Shown here one piece after another: positions 1 to 7,186 of a stretch of 16,680 nucleotides of DNA (positions are counted from its first letter, which is position 1; every line of letters starts with the position of its first letter). Where the stretch lies: the NCBI GenBank assembly GCA_002366675.1, contig DFBO01000152.1, positions 14,326 through 31,005 of the forward strand, written 5' to 3'. Both the position numbers and the translations under genes were made by a program. Under the pieces are notes generated by a model. That model was not told the origin of the DNA, made no database searches, and saw only the letters and a list, made by a program, of their open reading frames with translations. The DNA comes from Flavobacteriaceae bacterium UBA3078. Lineage in GTDB: Bacteria; Bacteroidota; Bacteroidia; Flavobacteriales; Flavobacteriaceae.

Positions 1-884
1 CCAACAAATGCTGCTATGTAAATGGTAATTTCTTCAACTCTTGGGATATACATAATGTTGAGATAATCTGAAAAAATAATGTTACCAGAAACCCATGCAA
101 AAATTCCTAATGTCAATACAATTATGGCTGAAGTGCCTGCAGCTAGACCATCTATTCCATCGGTTAAATTAGCTCCATTTGATACTGCAGTAATTATAAA
201 AATGACTATTGGTATGAAAATAATCCAAGCGTATTTTGCCCAATCTGGATTTACCCAAGAAATAATTTCGGCATAATCAAACTCATTAGCTTTTACAAAA
301 GGGATCGTTGTTTTAGTTGAGCGTTCTTCTTCTTGAAAAAGTTTTGACGATTCTACTTTTGGGTTTGATGCTAAAATTTCCTGTTGTTGTTCAATAGGCA
401 ACTTCTCTTTTAAGGTAACATCAGGATGAAAATACAAGGTTGTTCCAACTATAATGCCCAAACCGACTTGCCCCAGCACTTTAAATTTCCCTTTTAAACC
501 CTCTTTATCTTGTTTGAATTTTTTAATATAATCATCTATAAAACCAATGGTTCCCATCCATAATGTTGTTACTATCAATAGGATTACATAAATATTTTCC
601 AGTTTCGCTAATAATAATACTGGAATAAGTGTTGCAAGAATAATGATAATTCCACCCATTGTTGGAGTACCAGCTTTCTCAACTTGACCTTCAAGACCAA
701 GATCTCTAATGGTTTCACCTACTTGCTGTTTTTGCAAATACTTAATAATGCGTTTTCCAAATATGGTAGAAATTAGCAATGACAATATAATGGCCAAAGC
801 AGCCCTAAAAGTTATAAAGCCAAAAAGAGATGCTCCAGGAATCTGGAATTGCTTTTCTAAATATTCGAATAGGTAATACAGCAT
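1..884 (-). CDS. mraY: MraY, phospho-N-acetylmuramoyl-pentapeptide transferase (3' end outside window)
   Basis: MraY is an integral membrane enzyme that moves phospho-MurNAc-pentapeptide from UDP to undecaprenyl phosphate, forming lipid I. The first 294 codons are present and read open to the left edge. They begin at ATG 884 with MLYYLFEYLE, the usual start of Bacteroidota MraY. Visible motifs are GTPTMGG (about 72-78), the Asp pair in GFIDDY (D117, D118) and NLTDGIDGLAAG (about 239-250), all part of the Mg2+/UDP active site. Several hydrophobic helices alternate with these loops. Residues about 155-205 form a charged, Gln/Glu-rich segment that is longer than in the roughly 360-residue proteobacterial enzymes; Bacteroidota versions are usually near 410 residues. 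It is the last visible gene of the leftward dcw operon, 51 bp after murE. Identity is very secure; only the C-terminal part is missing. Confidence 0.97.
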   Translation of the reverse strand, partial: MLYYLFEYLEKQFQIPGASLFGFITFRAALAIILSLLISTIFGKRIIKYLQKQQVGETIRDLGLEGQVEKAGTPTMGGIIIILATLIPVLLLAKLENIYVILLIVTTLWMGTIGFIDDYIKKFKQDKEGLKGKFKVLGQVGLGIIVGTTLYFHPDVTLKEKLPIEQQQEILASNPKVESSKLFQEEERSTKTTIPFVKANEFDYAEIISWVNPDWAKYAWIIFIPIVIFIITAVSNGANLTDGIDGLAAGTSAIIVLTLGIFAWVSGNIIFSDYLNIMYIPRVEEITIYIAAFV

Positions 885-904
885 AAATTTATTTTCTTTT
901 TAAG

Positions 905-926
905 ACCTTTCGACTGCGCTCAAGGT
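905..926. repeat. GC-rich hairpin-like intergenic repeat between murE and mraY
   Basis: The 51-bp murE-mraY gap contains ACCTT (905-909) and AAGGT (922-926), able to pair as a 5-bp stem around a 12-nt loop. The core is TTTCGACTGCGCTCAA. It is far richer in G+C than the flanking DNA. From memory, this core recurs between genes in many Flavobacteriia genomes, so I read it as one copy of a small dispersed repeat. Only one copy is seen here, so repetitiveness is inferred. On the leftward transcript the hairpin is not followed by a U tract, so it is unlikely to be an intrinsic terminator. Confidence 0.5.
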
Positions 927-935
927 GACACATAT

Positions 936-2399
936 TTATTTTTGTAATTGTTTTAAAAATTCTTGCACCATTTTATAATCATCGAAATCAAATCTCTCTC
1001 CTTTTATTTCCTGATAGGTTTCATGACCTTTACCTGCAATCAAGATTATATCGTTTGGATTAGCCATCTGACAAGCTGTTTTTATGGCTTGTTTTCTATC
1101 TGTTATAGACACTACTTTTTTGAAATTTAGAGGCTCAACCCCCTTTTCAATATCTTCAATAATAATTTCAGGAACTTCGCTTCTTGGGTTATCACTTGTT
1201 ATAATTACTTTGGAACTTAGAGCAGAAGCTATATGTCCCATCTTTGATCGTTTCGTTTTATCTCTATCGCCTCCACAACCAAAAACTGTAATTAAATCTT
1301 CGTTTTTAGTGCGAATGGTATTAATTGTTTCTAACACATTTTTTAGAGCATCAGGTGTATGTGCATAATCTACAATAGCAGTTACTTTTTCGTCTGAAAT
1401 GAAATATTGAAATCTTCCAGAGACACTTTCTAATTCGCTAATAATTCTTAAAGTTTCTACTCTTTCCAATCCTAATAATTCAGCAGTACCGAAAATTGCC
1501 AACACATTATAGGCATTAAAATTTCCTATTAATCTTGACCAAACTTCGTTATCGTTTATTTTAAGTAATAGCCCATTTAATTGATTCTCCAGAATTTGAG
1601 CTCTATAATTTGCGTACCCTTTTAAAGCATAAGTGTATTTTTTAGCCTTTGTGTTTTGCAACATGACTAAGCCATTTTTATCATCAACATTTACTAAAGC
1701 AAAAGCTGAAACTGGCAGATTATCGAAAAACGATTTCTTTACATCTCTATATTCTGCAAAAGTGTCATGATAATCTAAATGGTCGTGAGATAAGTTGGTA
1801 AAAATCCCTCCTTCAAACACTAAACCCACTGTTCTATTTTGATGAATACCATGAGAACTAACTTCCATAAAGCAATACTCAACACCTTGAGTATTCATTT
1901 CCTTTAAATACTTATTAATAGTCAATGAATCTGGTGTGGTATGAGTTGCTTTATATTCTTTATTATCTACCATAATTTTTACAGTAGATAGTAGTCCAAC
2001 TTTAAATCCTGCCTTTTTAAATAACTGATATAATAAAGATGCAATAGTAGTTTTACCATTTGTTCCTGTAACACCTACAAGTTTTAAATTTTCTGAAGGC
2101 ACTTGGTAGAAATTGGAAGCCATTATTGCTAAGGCACTCGATGAGCTTTCAACTTGAACATAAGTAATACCCTCAATAATATTATTTGGCAACTCTTCGC
2201 ATATAATAGCAATAGCACCTTGTTTAATTGCTTTATCTATAAAATCATGACCATTAGAAATGGTTCCATTTATAGCTACAAAAGCATCGTTTGTTGAAAT
2301 GTTTCTTGAATCGAAATCAATATTTTTAACAGACACACTTGTTTGACCAACAACAGCGTTAAGGGTTACTTTATATAATATGTCTTTTAAAGTCATCAT
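936..2399 (-). CDS. murE: MurE, UDP-MurNAc-tripeptide ligase (meso-DAP adding)
   Basis: This cytoplasmic Mur ligase adds the third stem residue to UDP-MurNAc-L-Ala-D-Glu using ATP. It is 487 residues, normal for the family. The N-terminal UDP-binding domain spans about 20-100. The P-loop TGTNGKTT lies at 111-118 in the central ATPase domain, and the C-terminal ligase domain starts near residue 325. K221 in EYRDVKK is at the position of the carbamylated lysine. DNPR at 403-406 is the specificity motif of meso-diaminopimelate enzymes; lysine-adding enzymes differ there. ATG 2397-2399 overlaps the ftsI stop by four bases (ATGA), which suggests translational coupling. A second Met follows immediately and cannot be excluded as the start. 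The product feeds MurF and then MraY, encoded just downstream. Confidence 0.97.
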   Translation of the reverse strand: MMTLKDILYKVTLNAVVGQTSVSVKNIDFDSRNISTNDAFVAINGTISNGHDFIDKAIKQGAIAIICEELPNNIIEGITYVQVESSSSALAIMASNFYQVPSENLKLVGVTGTNGKTTIASLLYQLFKKAGFKVGLLSTVKIMVDNKEYKATHTTPDSLTINKYLKEMNTQGVEYCFMEVSSHGIHQNRTVGLVFEGGIFTNLSHDHLDYHDTFAEYRDVKKSFFDNLPVSAFALVNVDDKNGLVMLQNTKAKKYTYALKGYANYRAQILENQLNGLLLKINDNEVWSRLIGNFNAYNVLAIFGTAELLGLERVETLRIISELESVSGRFQYFISDEKVTAIVDYAHTPDALKNVLETINTIRTKNEDLITVFGCGGDRDKTKRSKMGHIASALSSKVIITSDNPRSEVPEIIIEDIEKGVEPLNFKKVVSITDRKQAIKTACQMANPNDIILIAGKGHETYQEIKGERFDFDDYKMVQEFLKQLQK

Positions 2400-4402
2400 G
2401 ATGCTTCGATAACAATGGTTTGATTCTTCTTTATTTTAATTCCTTTATCAAGAGATTGAGATGTTACATTGCCTATTCCTTGACTCTGCACTTTAAGTCC
2501 CATATTCTCTAATAATGCTAGAGCATCCATTAAAGGCAATCCAACAACATTTGGCATAATGGTTTTATATGTTTGAGCCGTTTCATAATAACTATCAAAC
2601 TCCTTTTCTACTATATCGTTTTTTACATTCAAGCTTTCAACTTCATCAATAATAGGTGTGTCTGTAAATATTTTTTGAGCAATTCTTTTAAAAACTGGCC
2701 CAGAAACATCGGCTCCATAATAGCCTTTTTTAATACTTGGCTTATGTATGATTACTATACATGAGTATTTAGGGTTATCGGCTGGAAAATATCCTGCAAA
2801 AGAAGACACATATCTACGGTCTTTATCCCAATCTTTCATCCAGTATTCTGTTTTTGCAGTTCCTGTTTTACCAGACATTGAGAAATATGGCGAATACAAC
2901 GATCTTCCTGTTCCACGAACCACAACATTCTTAAGAATCTCCTGCATTTCCTTTATGGTCTTATCCGAACAGATTTTATTATTAATAATTGTTCTATCGA
3001 ATGTTTCTACTTGCTTATTTAATTCTCGTACTTCTTTTATAAATGTTGGTTTAACCATGACACCATTATTTGCAATAGCATTGTAGAATGTTAAGGTTTG
3101 CAAAGGCGTTAAACTTAAATTGTAGCCATAAGACATAGAAGGCAGGGCATTTTTACTCCATTTTGAATGACCAGGCTCATAAATTTTAGGTATTCCTTCA
3201 CCTAAAATCGGTAATCCCAATGTCTTATCTAAATTCCAACTTTTCAATCGGTTAAGAAATTTTTCAGGATTTTTAGAATACGCTTCATCAATAATAGTTG
3301 CTAACCCAATATTAGAAGACACTTCAAGGGTTCTTGCTGCAGAAATTTTTCCATAACCACCATGTTTCGAATCGTTAATGGTTCGTCCATAGAACATTTT
3401 ACTTCCATTCCTTGTGTCAATTACTGTCGCTGTATCTACTACCTTGTCTTCTAAAGCAGCCATTAACGCCATGACTTTGAAAGTAGATCCTGGTTCGTGA
3501 GACTCGCCAACGGCATAATTTAATTTTTCGTAGTAAGTCCCACTTGAGGTTCTACCCAAATTTGAAATGGCTCTAATTTCGCCTGTTGCCACTTCCATTA
3601 CAACCACACAACCATGGTCTGCTTCATAATCCTCTAACTGCTGTAATAAAGAATGATGTGCTATATCTTGAATATTAACACTAATAGTTGTATATAAATC
3701 ATACCCATCTTTTGGTTCTACTTGATTATAATCTGCAATGGGTTTCCATTGACCATTACCAATTTTTTGTTTCAGCCTTAACCCATCAGTCCCTCTTAAA
3801 TATTTTACGCCATAAGCACCATCGATACCTGGTCGTGTAACATTTCCATCTTCATCGAATCTTTCATATCCAATAGTTCGCTCTGCAACTCCACCCATAG
3901 GATGCTCTCTTTTTGTTGTTTGCTCAACTATTAACCCTCCTTTAAATGCTCCAAGATTTAATAATGGGAAATTTCTAATTCTGATATAATCTGAGTAGCC
4001 AATATCTCTAGCTAACAAATAGTATCTGTTTTTGTTAGCTCTCGCTTTTCTTATTCCTTTTTGATAATAAGAAGAAGGTTTTCCTGAGTATTTAGAAAGC
4101 GAATCTGATAATGGTTTTAAATATTTTTCGAATGTTACAGCCGAAGGTGTTATGGCATCTATTCTTATATCGTATTTAGGAATCGATGTTGCTAACAAAT
4201 TACCGTTAACAGAGTACACATTGCCTCGATTTGCTGGAATAATAACGTTTTTTATGGTTCGTTCTTCCGCTAAATCTCTGTATTTATCTCCTTGAACAAA
4301 CTGAATACTCAAAAGTTTAAACACAACTGCTAGAGCGAAGATGAACATACATCCTGCTATAAAATACAATCGGTTTAATATGTTCTTTTCGCTTACTGCC
4401 AA
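2396..4402 (-). CDS. ftsI: FtsI/PBP3-type septal peptidoglycan transpeptidase with C-terminal PASTA domain
   Basis: This class B penicillin-binding protein cross-links peptidoglycan at the division septum. It is 668 residues. A short cytoplasmic tail precedes one transmembrane anchor (about 12-32), then the PBP dimerisation region (about 50-225) and the transpeptidase domain (about 260-580). Active-site motifs are all present: S306-T-F-K309 (SxxK), S362-S-N364 (SxN) and K512-T-G-T515 (KTGT). Residues about 615-668 resemble one PASTA domain (IMPNVVGLPLMDALALLENM), as is common in Bacteroidota FtsI but absent from E. coli FtsI. The gene starts 6 bp after the ftsL-like gene and overlaps murE by 4 bp. 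Position between ftsL and murE supports FtsI rather than an elongasome PBP2. Confidence 0.96.
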   Translation of the reverse strand: MAVSEKNILNRLYFIAGCMFIFALAVVFKLLSIQFVQGDKYRDLAEERTIKNVIIPANRGNVYSVNGNLLATSIPKYDIRIDAITPSAVTFEKYLKPLSDSLSKYSGKPSSYYQKGIRKARANKNRYYLLARDIGYSDYIRIRNFPLLNLGAFKGGLIVEQTTKREHPMGGVAERTIGYERFDEDGNVTRPGIDGAYGVKYLRGTDGLRLKQKIGNGQWKPIADYNQVEPKDGYDLYTTISVNIQDIAHHSLLQQLEDYEADHGCVVVMEVATGEIRAISNLGRTSSGTYYEKLNYAVGESHEPGSTFKVMALMAALEDKVVDTATVIDTRNGSKMFYGRTINDSKHGGYGKISAARTLEVSSNIGLATIIDEAYSKNPEKFLNRLKSWNLDKTLGLPILGEGIPKIYEPGHSKWSKNALPSMSYGYNLSLTPLQTLTFYNAIANNGVMVKPTFIKEVRELNKQVETFDRTIINNKICSDKTIKEMQEILKNVVVRGTGRSLYSPYFSMSGKTGTAKTEYWMKDWDKDRRYVSSFAGYFPADNPKYSCIVIIHKPSIKKGYYGADVSGPVFKRIAQKIFTDTPIIDEVESLNVKNDIVEKEFDSYYETAQTYKTIMPNVVGLPLMDALALLENMGLKVQSQGIGNVTSQSLDKGIKIKKNQTIVIEAS

Positions 4403-4408
4403 GTTGAA

Positions 4409-4726
4409 CTAATTTTGAGATTTAACTTTAATTTTTGTTGGTGGAATCTCGGAGATAGCTAAGCCTTTTTCCTTCATCTTCAATTCTACCATTGATTCTT
4501 TTTTGAGTTCCATGAGTTTTTTTCTGCCATCTACAAATGCCGAACGCAATTCTTTGGCTTCATTATTTAGTCTGGCTATTTTGTGAACTTTTTTATCTGC
4601 ACTATGAGAACTAGCAATCATTATTAAAGCCAATAATGAAATAAAAAGAATCATTCGCCAGTTTTTAAACGCATCATCGTTTACTAGAAACTTTCCTTTT
4701 AAAATATTTATAATGCCTTTTTTCAT
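4409..4726 (-). CDS. ftsL: FtsL-like cell division protein
   Basis: This is a 105-residue bitopic membrane protein. A short cytoplasmic N-terminus is followed by one hydrophobic helix (about 24-40) and a charged helical region likely to form a coiled coil (about 44-88). The tail, around GLAISEIPPTKI, resembles the FtsL C-terminus. FtsL proteins vary greatly in sequence, so the call rests mainly on topology, size and its place between rsmH and ftsI, where ftsL is found across bacteria. Its expected role is to partner a FtsB/DivIC-like coiled-coil protein and activate FtsW-FtsI at the septum. The ATG directly abuts the rsmH stop codon, and ftsI begins 6 bp downstream, so expression is probably coupled. 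Confidence 0.85.
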   Translation of the reverse strand: MKKGIINILKGKFLVNDDAFKNWRMILFISLLALIMIASSHSADKKVHKIARLNNEAKELRSAFVDGRKKLMELKKESMVELKMKEKGLAISEIPPTKIKVKSQN

Positions 4727-5632
4727 TTATAGCTTTTCAGCAATTCTTAGCTTAGCACTTCTGGCTCTATTGTTAATTTTAATTTCTTCTTTACTAGGTA
4801 TTATTAATCCACCTACTTTTTTTAATGGCACTTCAAAATTTCCAAAAACATCTCTTTCTGGTTCTCCTTCAAACATACCATTTCGTATAAATCTTTTTAC
4901 CAATCTATCTTCTAATGAATGATAAGAAATAACACTTAAGCGCCCTTTTTCTTTTAACAAACCTGGTGTTTGTAACAGGAGTTCTTTTAAGGCTTCTATT
5001 TCTTGATTAACTTCAATTCTAATTGCTTGATATATTTGCGCCAACACTTTATTCTCGTGTTTTGGTGGTAAAAACTTCTTTAACACTTGCTTTAATTGAT
5101 TGCTAGTTTTAATTGGCTCCAATTCTCGATTAGCAACAATAACACTTGCCATTGCTGGTGCAGATCTCAATTCGCCATATTGGAAAAGCACTTGTTTTAG
5201 CTGCTCTTCATCATAATCATTAACAACATGATAAGCAGATAGCTCACTCTCTTGATTCATTCTCATATCTAAATCTGCTTCAAATCGGGTTGAGAATCCT
5301 CTTTCAGCAACATCAAATTGATGAGAAGACACTCCAAAATCTGCTAAAATGCCATCCACTTCTTTCACACCATAAAACCTTAAGAACCTTTTTATATATC
5401 TAAAATTTTCATGAATCAAAGTAAATCGTTCATCGTCAATTTTGTTTTCAAGAGCATCAGGATCTTGATCGAATGCGAATAATTTTCCTTTATCTCCAAG
5501 TCTTTTTAAGATTTCTTTACTATGCCCTCCTCCACCAAATGTGACATCAACATACACACCATCTTCAACAATGTTCAACCCATCAACAGTTTCCTTTAGC
5601 AATACTGGATTATGATATTCCATCTCCATCAT
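4727..5632 (-). CDS. rsmH: RsmH (MraW), 16S rRNA m4C1402 methyltransferase
   Basis: RsmH is an S-adenosylmethionine-dependent enzyme that N4-methylates cytosine 1402 in the decoding centre of 16S rRNA. It is 301 residues, the normal length. The N-terminal YHNPVLLKETV is characteristic. The SAM-binding GGGGHS lies at 33-38, the acidic FAFDQDPDA at 53-61, and LADFGVSSHQFD at 96-107. Three in-frame ATGs (5632, 5629, 5623) lie within ten bases. I keep the first, although 5623 would give the more typical MEYHNPVLL. All of them lie inside the 3' end of mraZ (23-nt overlap from 5632), pointing to coupled translation. A purine-rich AAGAAG just upstream may help initiation. Confidence 0.97.
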   Translation of the reverse strand: MMEMEYHNPVLLKETVDGLNIVEDGVYVDVTFGGGGHSKEILKRLGDKGKLFAFDQDPDALENKIDDERFTLIHENFRYIKRFLRFYGVKEVDGILADFGVSSHQFDVAERGFSTRFEADLDMRMNQESELSAYHVVNDYDEEQLKQVLFQYGELRSAPAMASVIVANRELEPIKTSNQLKQVLKKFLPPKHENKVLAQIYQAIRIEVNQEIEALKELLLQTPGLLKEKGRLSVISYHSLEDRLVKRFIRNGMFEGEPERDVFGNFEVPLKKVGGLIIPSKEEIKINNRARSAKLRIAEKL

Positions 5633-6080
5633 CTTCTTGTCCCATTACCTCTTCAGCTAAATCTGCAAAGTCACCTGTTGCATCATCTATAGCTTGTTCA
5701 TACTTGTCTTTATCCCAAATTTCAATAATGTTGACTGCTGCCGAGACCACAATCTCTTTTGAGATATTTGCAAAAACCACTAAATCTTTAGGGACCAATA
5801 ATCGACCAGTAGCATCCACTTCAACAACTTTTACTCCAGCTGTAAAACGCCTAATAAAATCGTTGTTCTTTTTCTTAAAACGGTTTAGCTTATTTACATT
5901 CTGCATTAAAGCTTCCCATTCTGACATTGGATACAACTCCAAACAGGACTGAAAAACCGCTCGCTTTAAAACAAACCCATTTTGCAAAACAGGCAACAAC
6001 TGCTTTTTCAATGCAGCCGGAAGCATAAGCCTTCCTTTAGCATCTACTTTACATTCGTATGTTCCTATTAATGAGTTCAA
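5610..6080 (-). CDS. mraZ: MraZ, transcriptional regulator of the dcw cluster
   Basis: MraZ is a ring-forming DNA-binding protein that regulates its own division and cell-wall operon. It is 156 residues with two AbrB-like (swapped-hairpin) halves, each carrying the signature DxxGRxxxP: DAKGRLMLP (13-21) and DATGRLLVP (89-97). The C-terminus is acidic (QEDDGDG). The start is TTG (6078-6080). An in-frame TGA lies upstream and the next in-frame ATG falls inside the first DNA-binding signature (Met19), so TTG is the only good choice; it gives the typical MNSLIGTYECKVDAKGR. It is the first gene of the leftward operon and overlaps rsmH by 23 nt. Three tandem GTGGTA-containing units upstream are its probable binding site. 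Confidence 0.96.
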   Translation of the reverse strand: MNSLIGTYECKVDAKGRLMLPAALKKQLLPVLQNGFVLKRAVFQSCLELYPMSEWEALMQNVNKLNRFKKKNNDFIRRFTAGVKVVEVDATGRLLVPKDLVVFANISKEIVVSAAVNIIEIWDKDKYEQAIDDATGDFADLAEEVMGQEDDGDGIS

Positions 6081-6112
6081 AGGGATTTGTTTTCAATTTT
6101 GTGTTTAAGTTT

Positions 6113-6120
6113 CAAATATA
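6113..6120 (-). promoter_or_regulatory. Putative promoter of the mraZ operon (-7 box)
   Basis: On the minus strand, TATATTTG matches the Bacteroidota -7 consensus TAnnTTTG exactly. It lies 33-40 bases before the mraZ TTG, which would put transcription start near 6105. No good -33 TTTG is found at the expected 19-21 bp spacing. That position instead falls in the MraZ-box array, so bound MraZ could block or contact the polymerase. Confidence 0.6.
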
Positions 6121-6130
6121 TCGAAAAATA

Positions 6131-6160
6131 TACCACATTTTACCACATTCTACCACTTTG
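6131..6160 (-). promoter_or_regulatory. Probable MraZ operator: three tandem 10-bp boxes
   Basis: Three consecutive decamers read, on the mraZ strand, CAAAGTGGTA, GAATGTGGTA and AAATGTGGTA. The shared core is GTGGTA, repeated exactly every 10 bp, one helical turn. Known MraZ operators are short G-rich direct repeats at about this period just upstream of mraZ (TGGGN repeats in E. coli, AAAGTG-type boxes in Mollicutes). The array ends 10 bp before the -7 box and covers the -33 region, which fits autoregulation. The repeat is seen directly; binding by MraZ is inferred. Confidence 0.8.
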
Positions 6161-6193
6161 TTGATAAATTTTCGATTAACAGTAATTTTATTT

Positions 6194-6209
6194 CGTTATT
6201 AAAATAACG
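6194..6209. repeat. Inverted repeat CGTTATT-AA-AATAACG
   Basis: Perfect 7-bp arms around a 2-bp centre lie in the divergent mraZ/hydrolase intergenic region. A spacer this short suits a dimeric repressor site better than an RNA hairpin. Such AT-rich palindromes are also expected a few times per 15 kb by chance, so function is uncertain. Confidence 0.4.
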
Positions 6210-6270
6210 CACACCTTGTTAATTGCTCAATTTCAAGAGGTTACAGAATGAAACAGATTTAATATTTTAA

Positions 6271-6292
6271 TGTTAATATCTCTTTATTAACA
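6271..6292. repeat. Inverted repeat TGTTAATA-N6-TATTAACA
   Basis: Perfect 8-bp arms around a 6-bp spacer, centred about 60 bp upstream of the rightward -7 box. It could be an operator for the hydrolase gene or a weak hairpin on read-through RNA. The rest of the 294-bp region 6081-6374 holds the mraZ promoter and operator, the other inverted repeat and the hydrolase promoter; I see no small gene in it. Confidence 0.45.
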
Positions 6293-6340
6293 CGAGATAA
6301 TGAGAAGCAATAATTTTAAAAATAATATGAATGATTTAAC

Positions 6341-6348
6341 TATATTTG
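6341..6348 (+). promoter_or_regulatory. Putative promoter of the hydrolase-engB unit (-7 box)
   Basis: TATATTTG matches TAnnTTTG exactly and is identical to the mraZ -7 box on the other strand. It ends 26 bases before the hydrolase ATG, placing the start of transcription near 6355. No clear -33 element is visible. Confidence 0.55.
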
Positions 6349-6374
6349 TTTTTATAGAAAAGACTAACTGATTA

Positions 6375-7139
6375 ATGGCGCATCGACTAAAAAAGGAAAA
6401 AGATTACAGATATATTGAAGTTGGAGAAGGAACACCAATTATTGTTCTCCATGGTTTAATGGGTGGATTAAGTAATTTTGAGTCGGTTACAAATTACTTT
6501 AGCGAAAAAGGCTATAAAGTTATTATTCCTGAATTGCCTATTTACACTATGTCTTTATTGAAAACTAATGTGAAGAGTTTTTCAAAATATTTACATGATT
6601 TTATTGATTTTAAAGGATTTGAAGAAGTTATTTTATTAGGAAACTCTTTAGGTGGACATATTGGGTTATATCACACTAAATTGCATCCTAAAAAAGTAAA
6701 AGCTTTAATAATTACAGGCAGTTCTGGTTTATACGAAAGTGCCATGGGTGGAGGTTACACCAAAAGAAGTGATTATGAAGTAATAAAAAAGAAAGCACAA
6801 GATGTTTTTTATGATCCTGAAATTGCTACAAAAGAAATTGTAGATGAAGTTTATGAAACTGTAAACGACAGAAATAAACTTATTAAAACTTTAGCGATAG
6901 CTAAAAGTGCAATAAGACATAATATGGCAAAAGATTTGCCTAAAATGAAAACTCCAACCTGCATAATTTGGGGAAAAAACGATACAGTTACTCCTCCAGA
7001 AGTAGCAGTAGAATTTAATGAACTTTTACCGGATTCAGAATTATTCTGGATTGACAAATGTGGACATGCTGCAATGATGGAGCGTCCAGAAGAGTTTAAT
7101 GAAATTCTAAACAACTGGTTAACCAAAAAGGGGATTTAA
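6375..7139 (+). CDS. Alpha/beta hydrolase, substrate unknown
   Basis: This is a 254-residue single-domain alpha/beta-hydrolase with no signal peptide, so probably cytoplasmic. The oxyanion-hole motif HGLMGG lies at 26-31. The nucleophile elbow GNSLGG has Ser91. The acid is probably Asp203 (GKNDTVTP), and the base is His231 (CGHAAMMERPEEF). A helical lid lies at about 120-185. The complete triad argues for an active esterase or related hydrolase, but the fold does not reveal the substrate. The gene is divergent from mraZ and 47 bp upstream of engB, probably co-transcribed with it. I recall the same order in other Flavobacteriaceae, which suggests a housekeeping role rather than a catabolic one. 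Confidence 0.9.
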   Translation: MAHRLKKEKDYRYIEVGEGTPIIVLHGLMGGLSNFESVTNYFSEKGYKVIIPELPIYTMSLLKTNVKSFSKYLHDFIDFKGFEEVILLGNSLGGHIGLYHTKLHPKKVKALIITGSSGLYESAMGGGYTKRSDYEVIKKKAQDVFYDPEIATKEIVDEVYETVNDRNKLIKTLAIAKSAIRHNMAKDLPKMKTPTCIIWGKNDTVTPPEVAVEFNELLPDSELFWIDKCGHAAMMERPEEFNEILNNWLTKKGI

Positions 7140-7186
7140 AACACATCATTCTTAAAATAATACTCCCTCTTTCTTAGGATATAACT

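Noticed and set aside
1084..1368. Open frame on the strand opposite murE (and similar frames opposite ftsI, rsmH, mraZ, engB, the permease, prc and the C40 gene)
   Set aside because: These lie antisense to well-identified genes, carry no recognisable motifs and have composition expected of reverse-complemented coding DNA.
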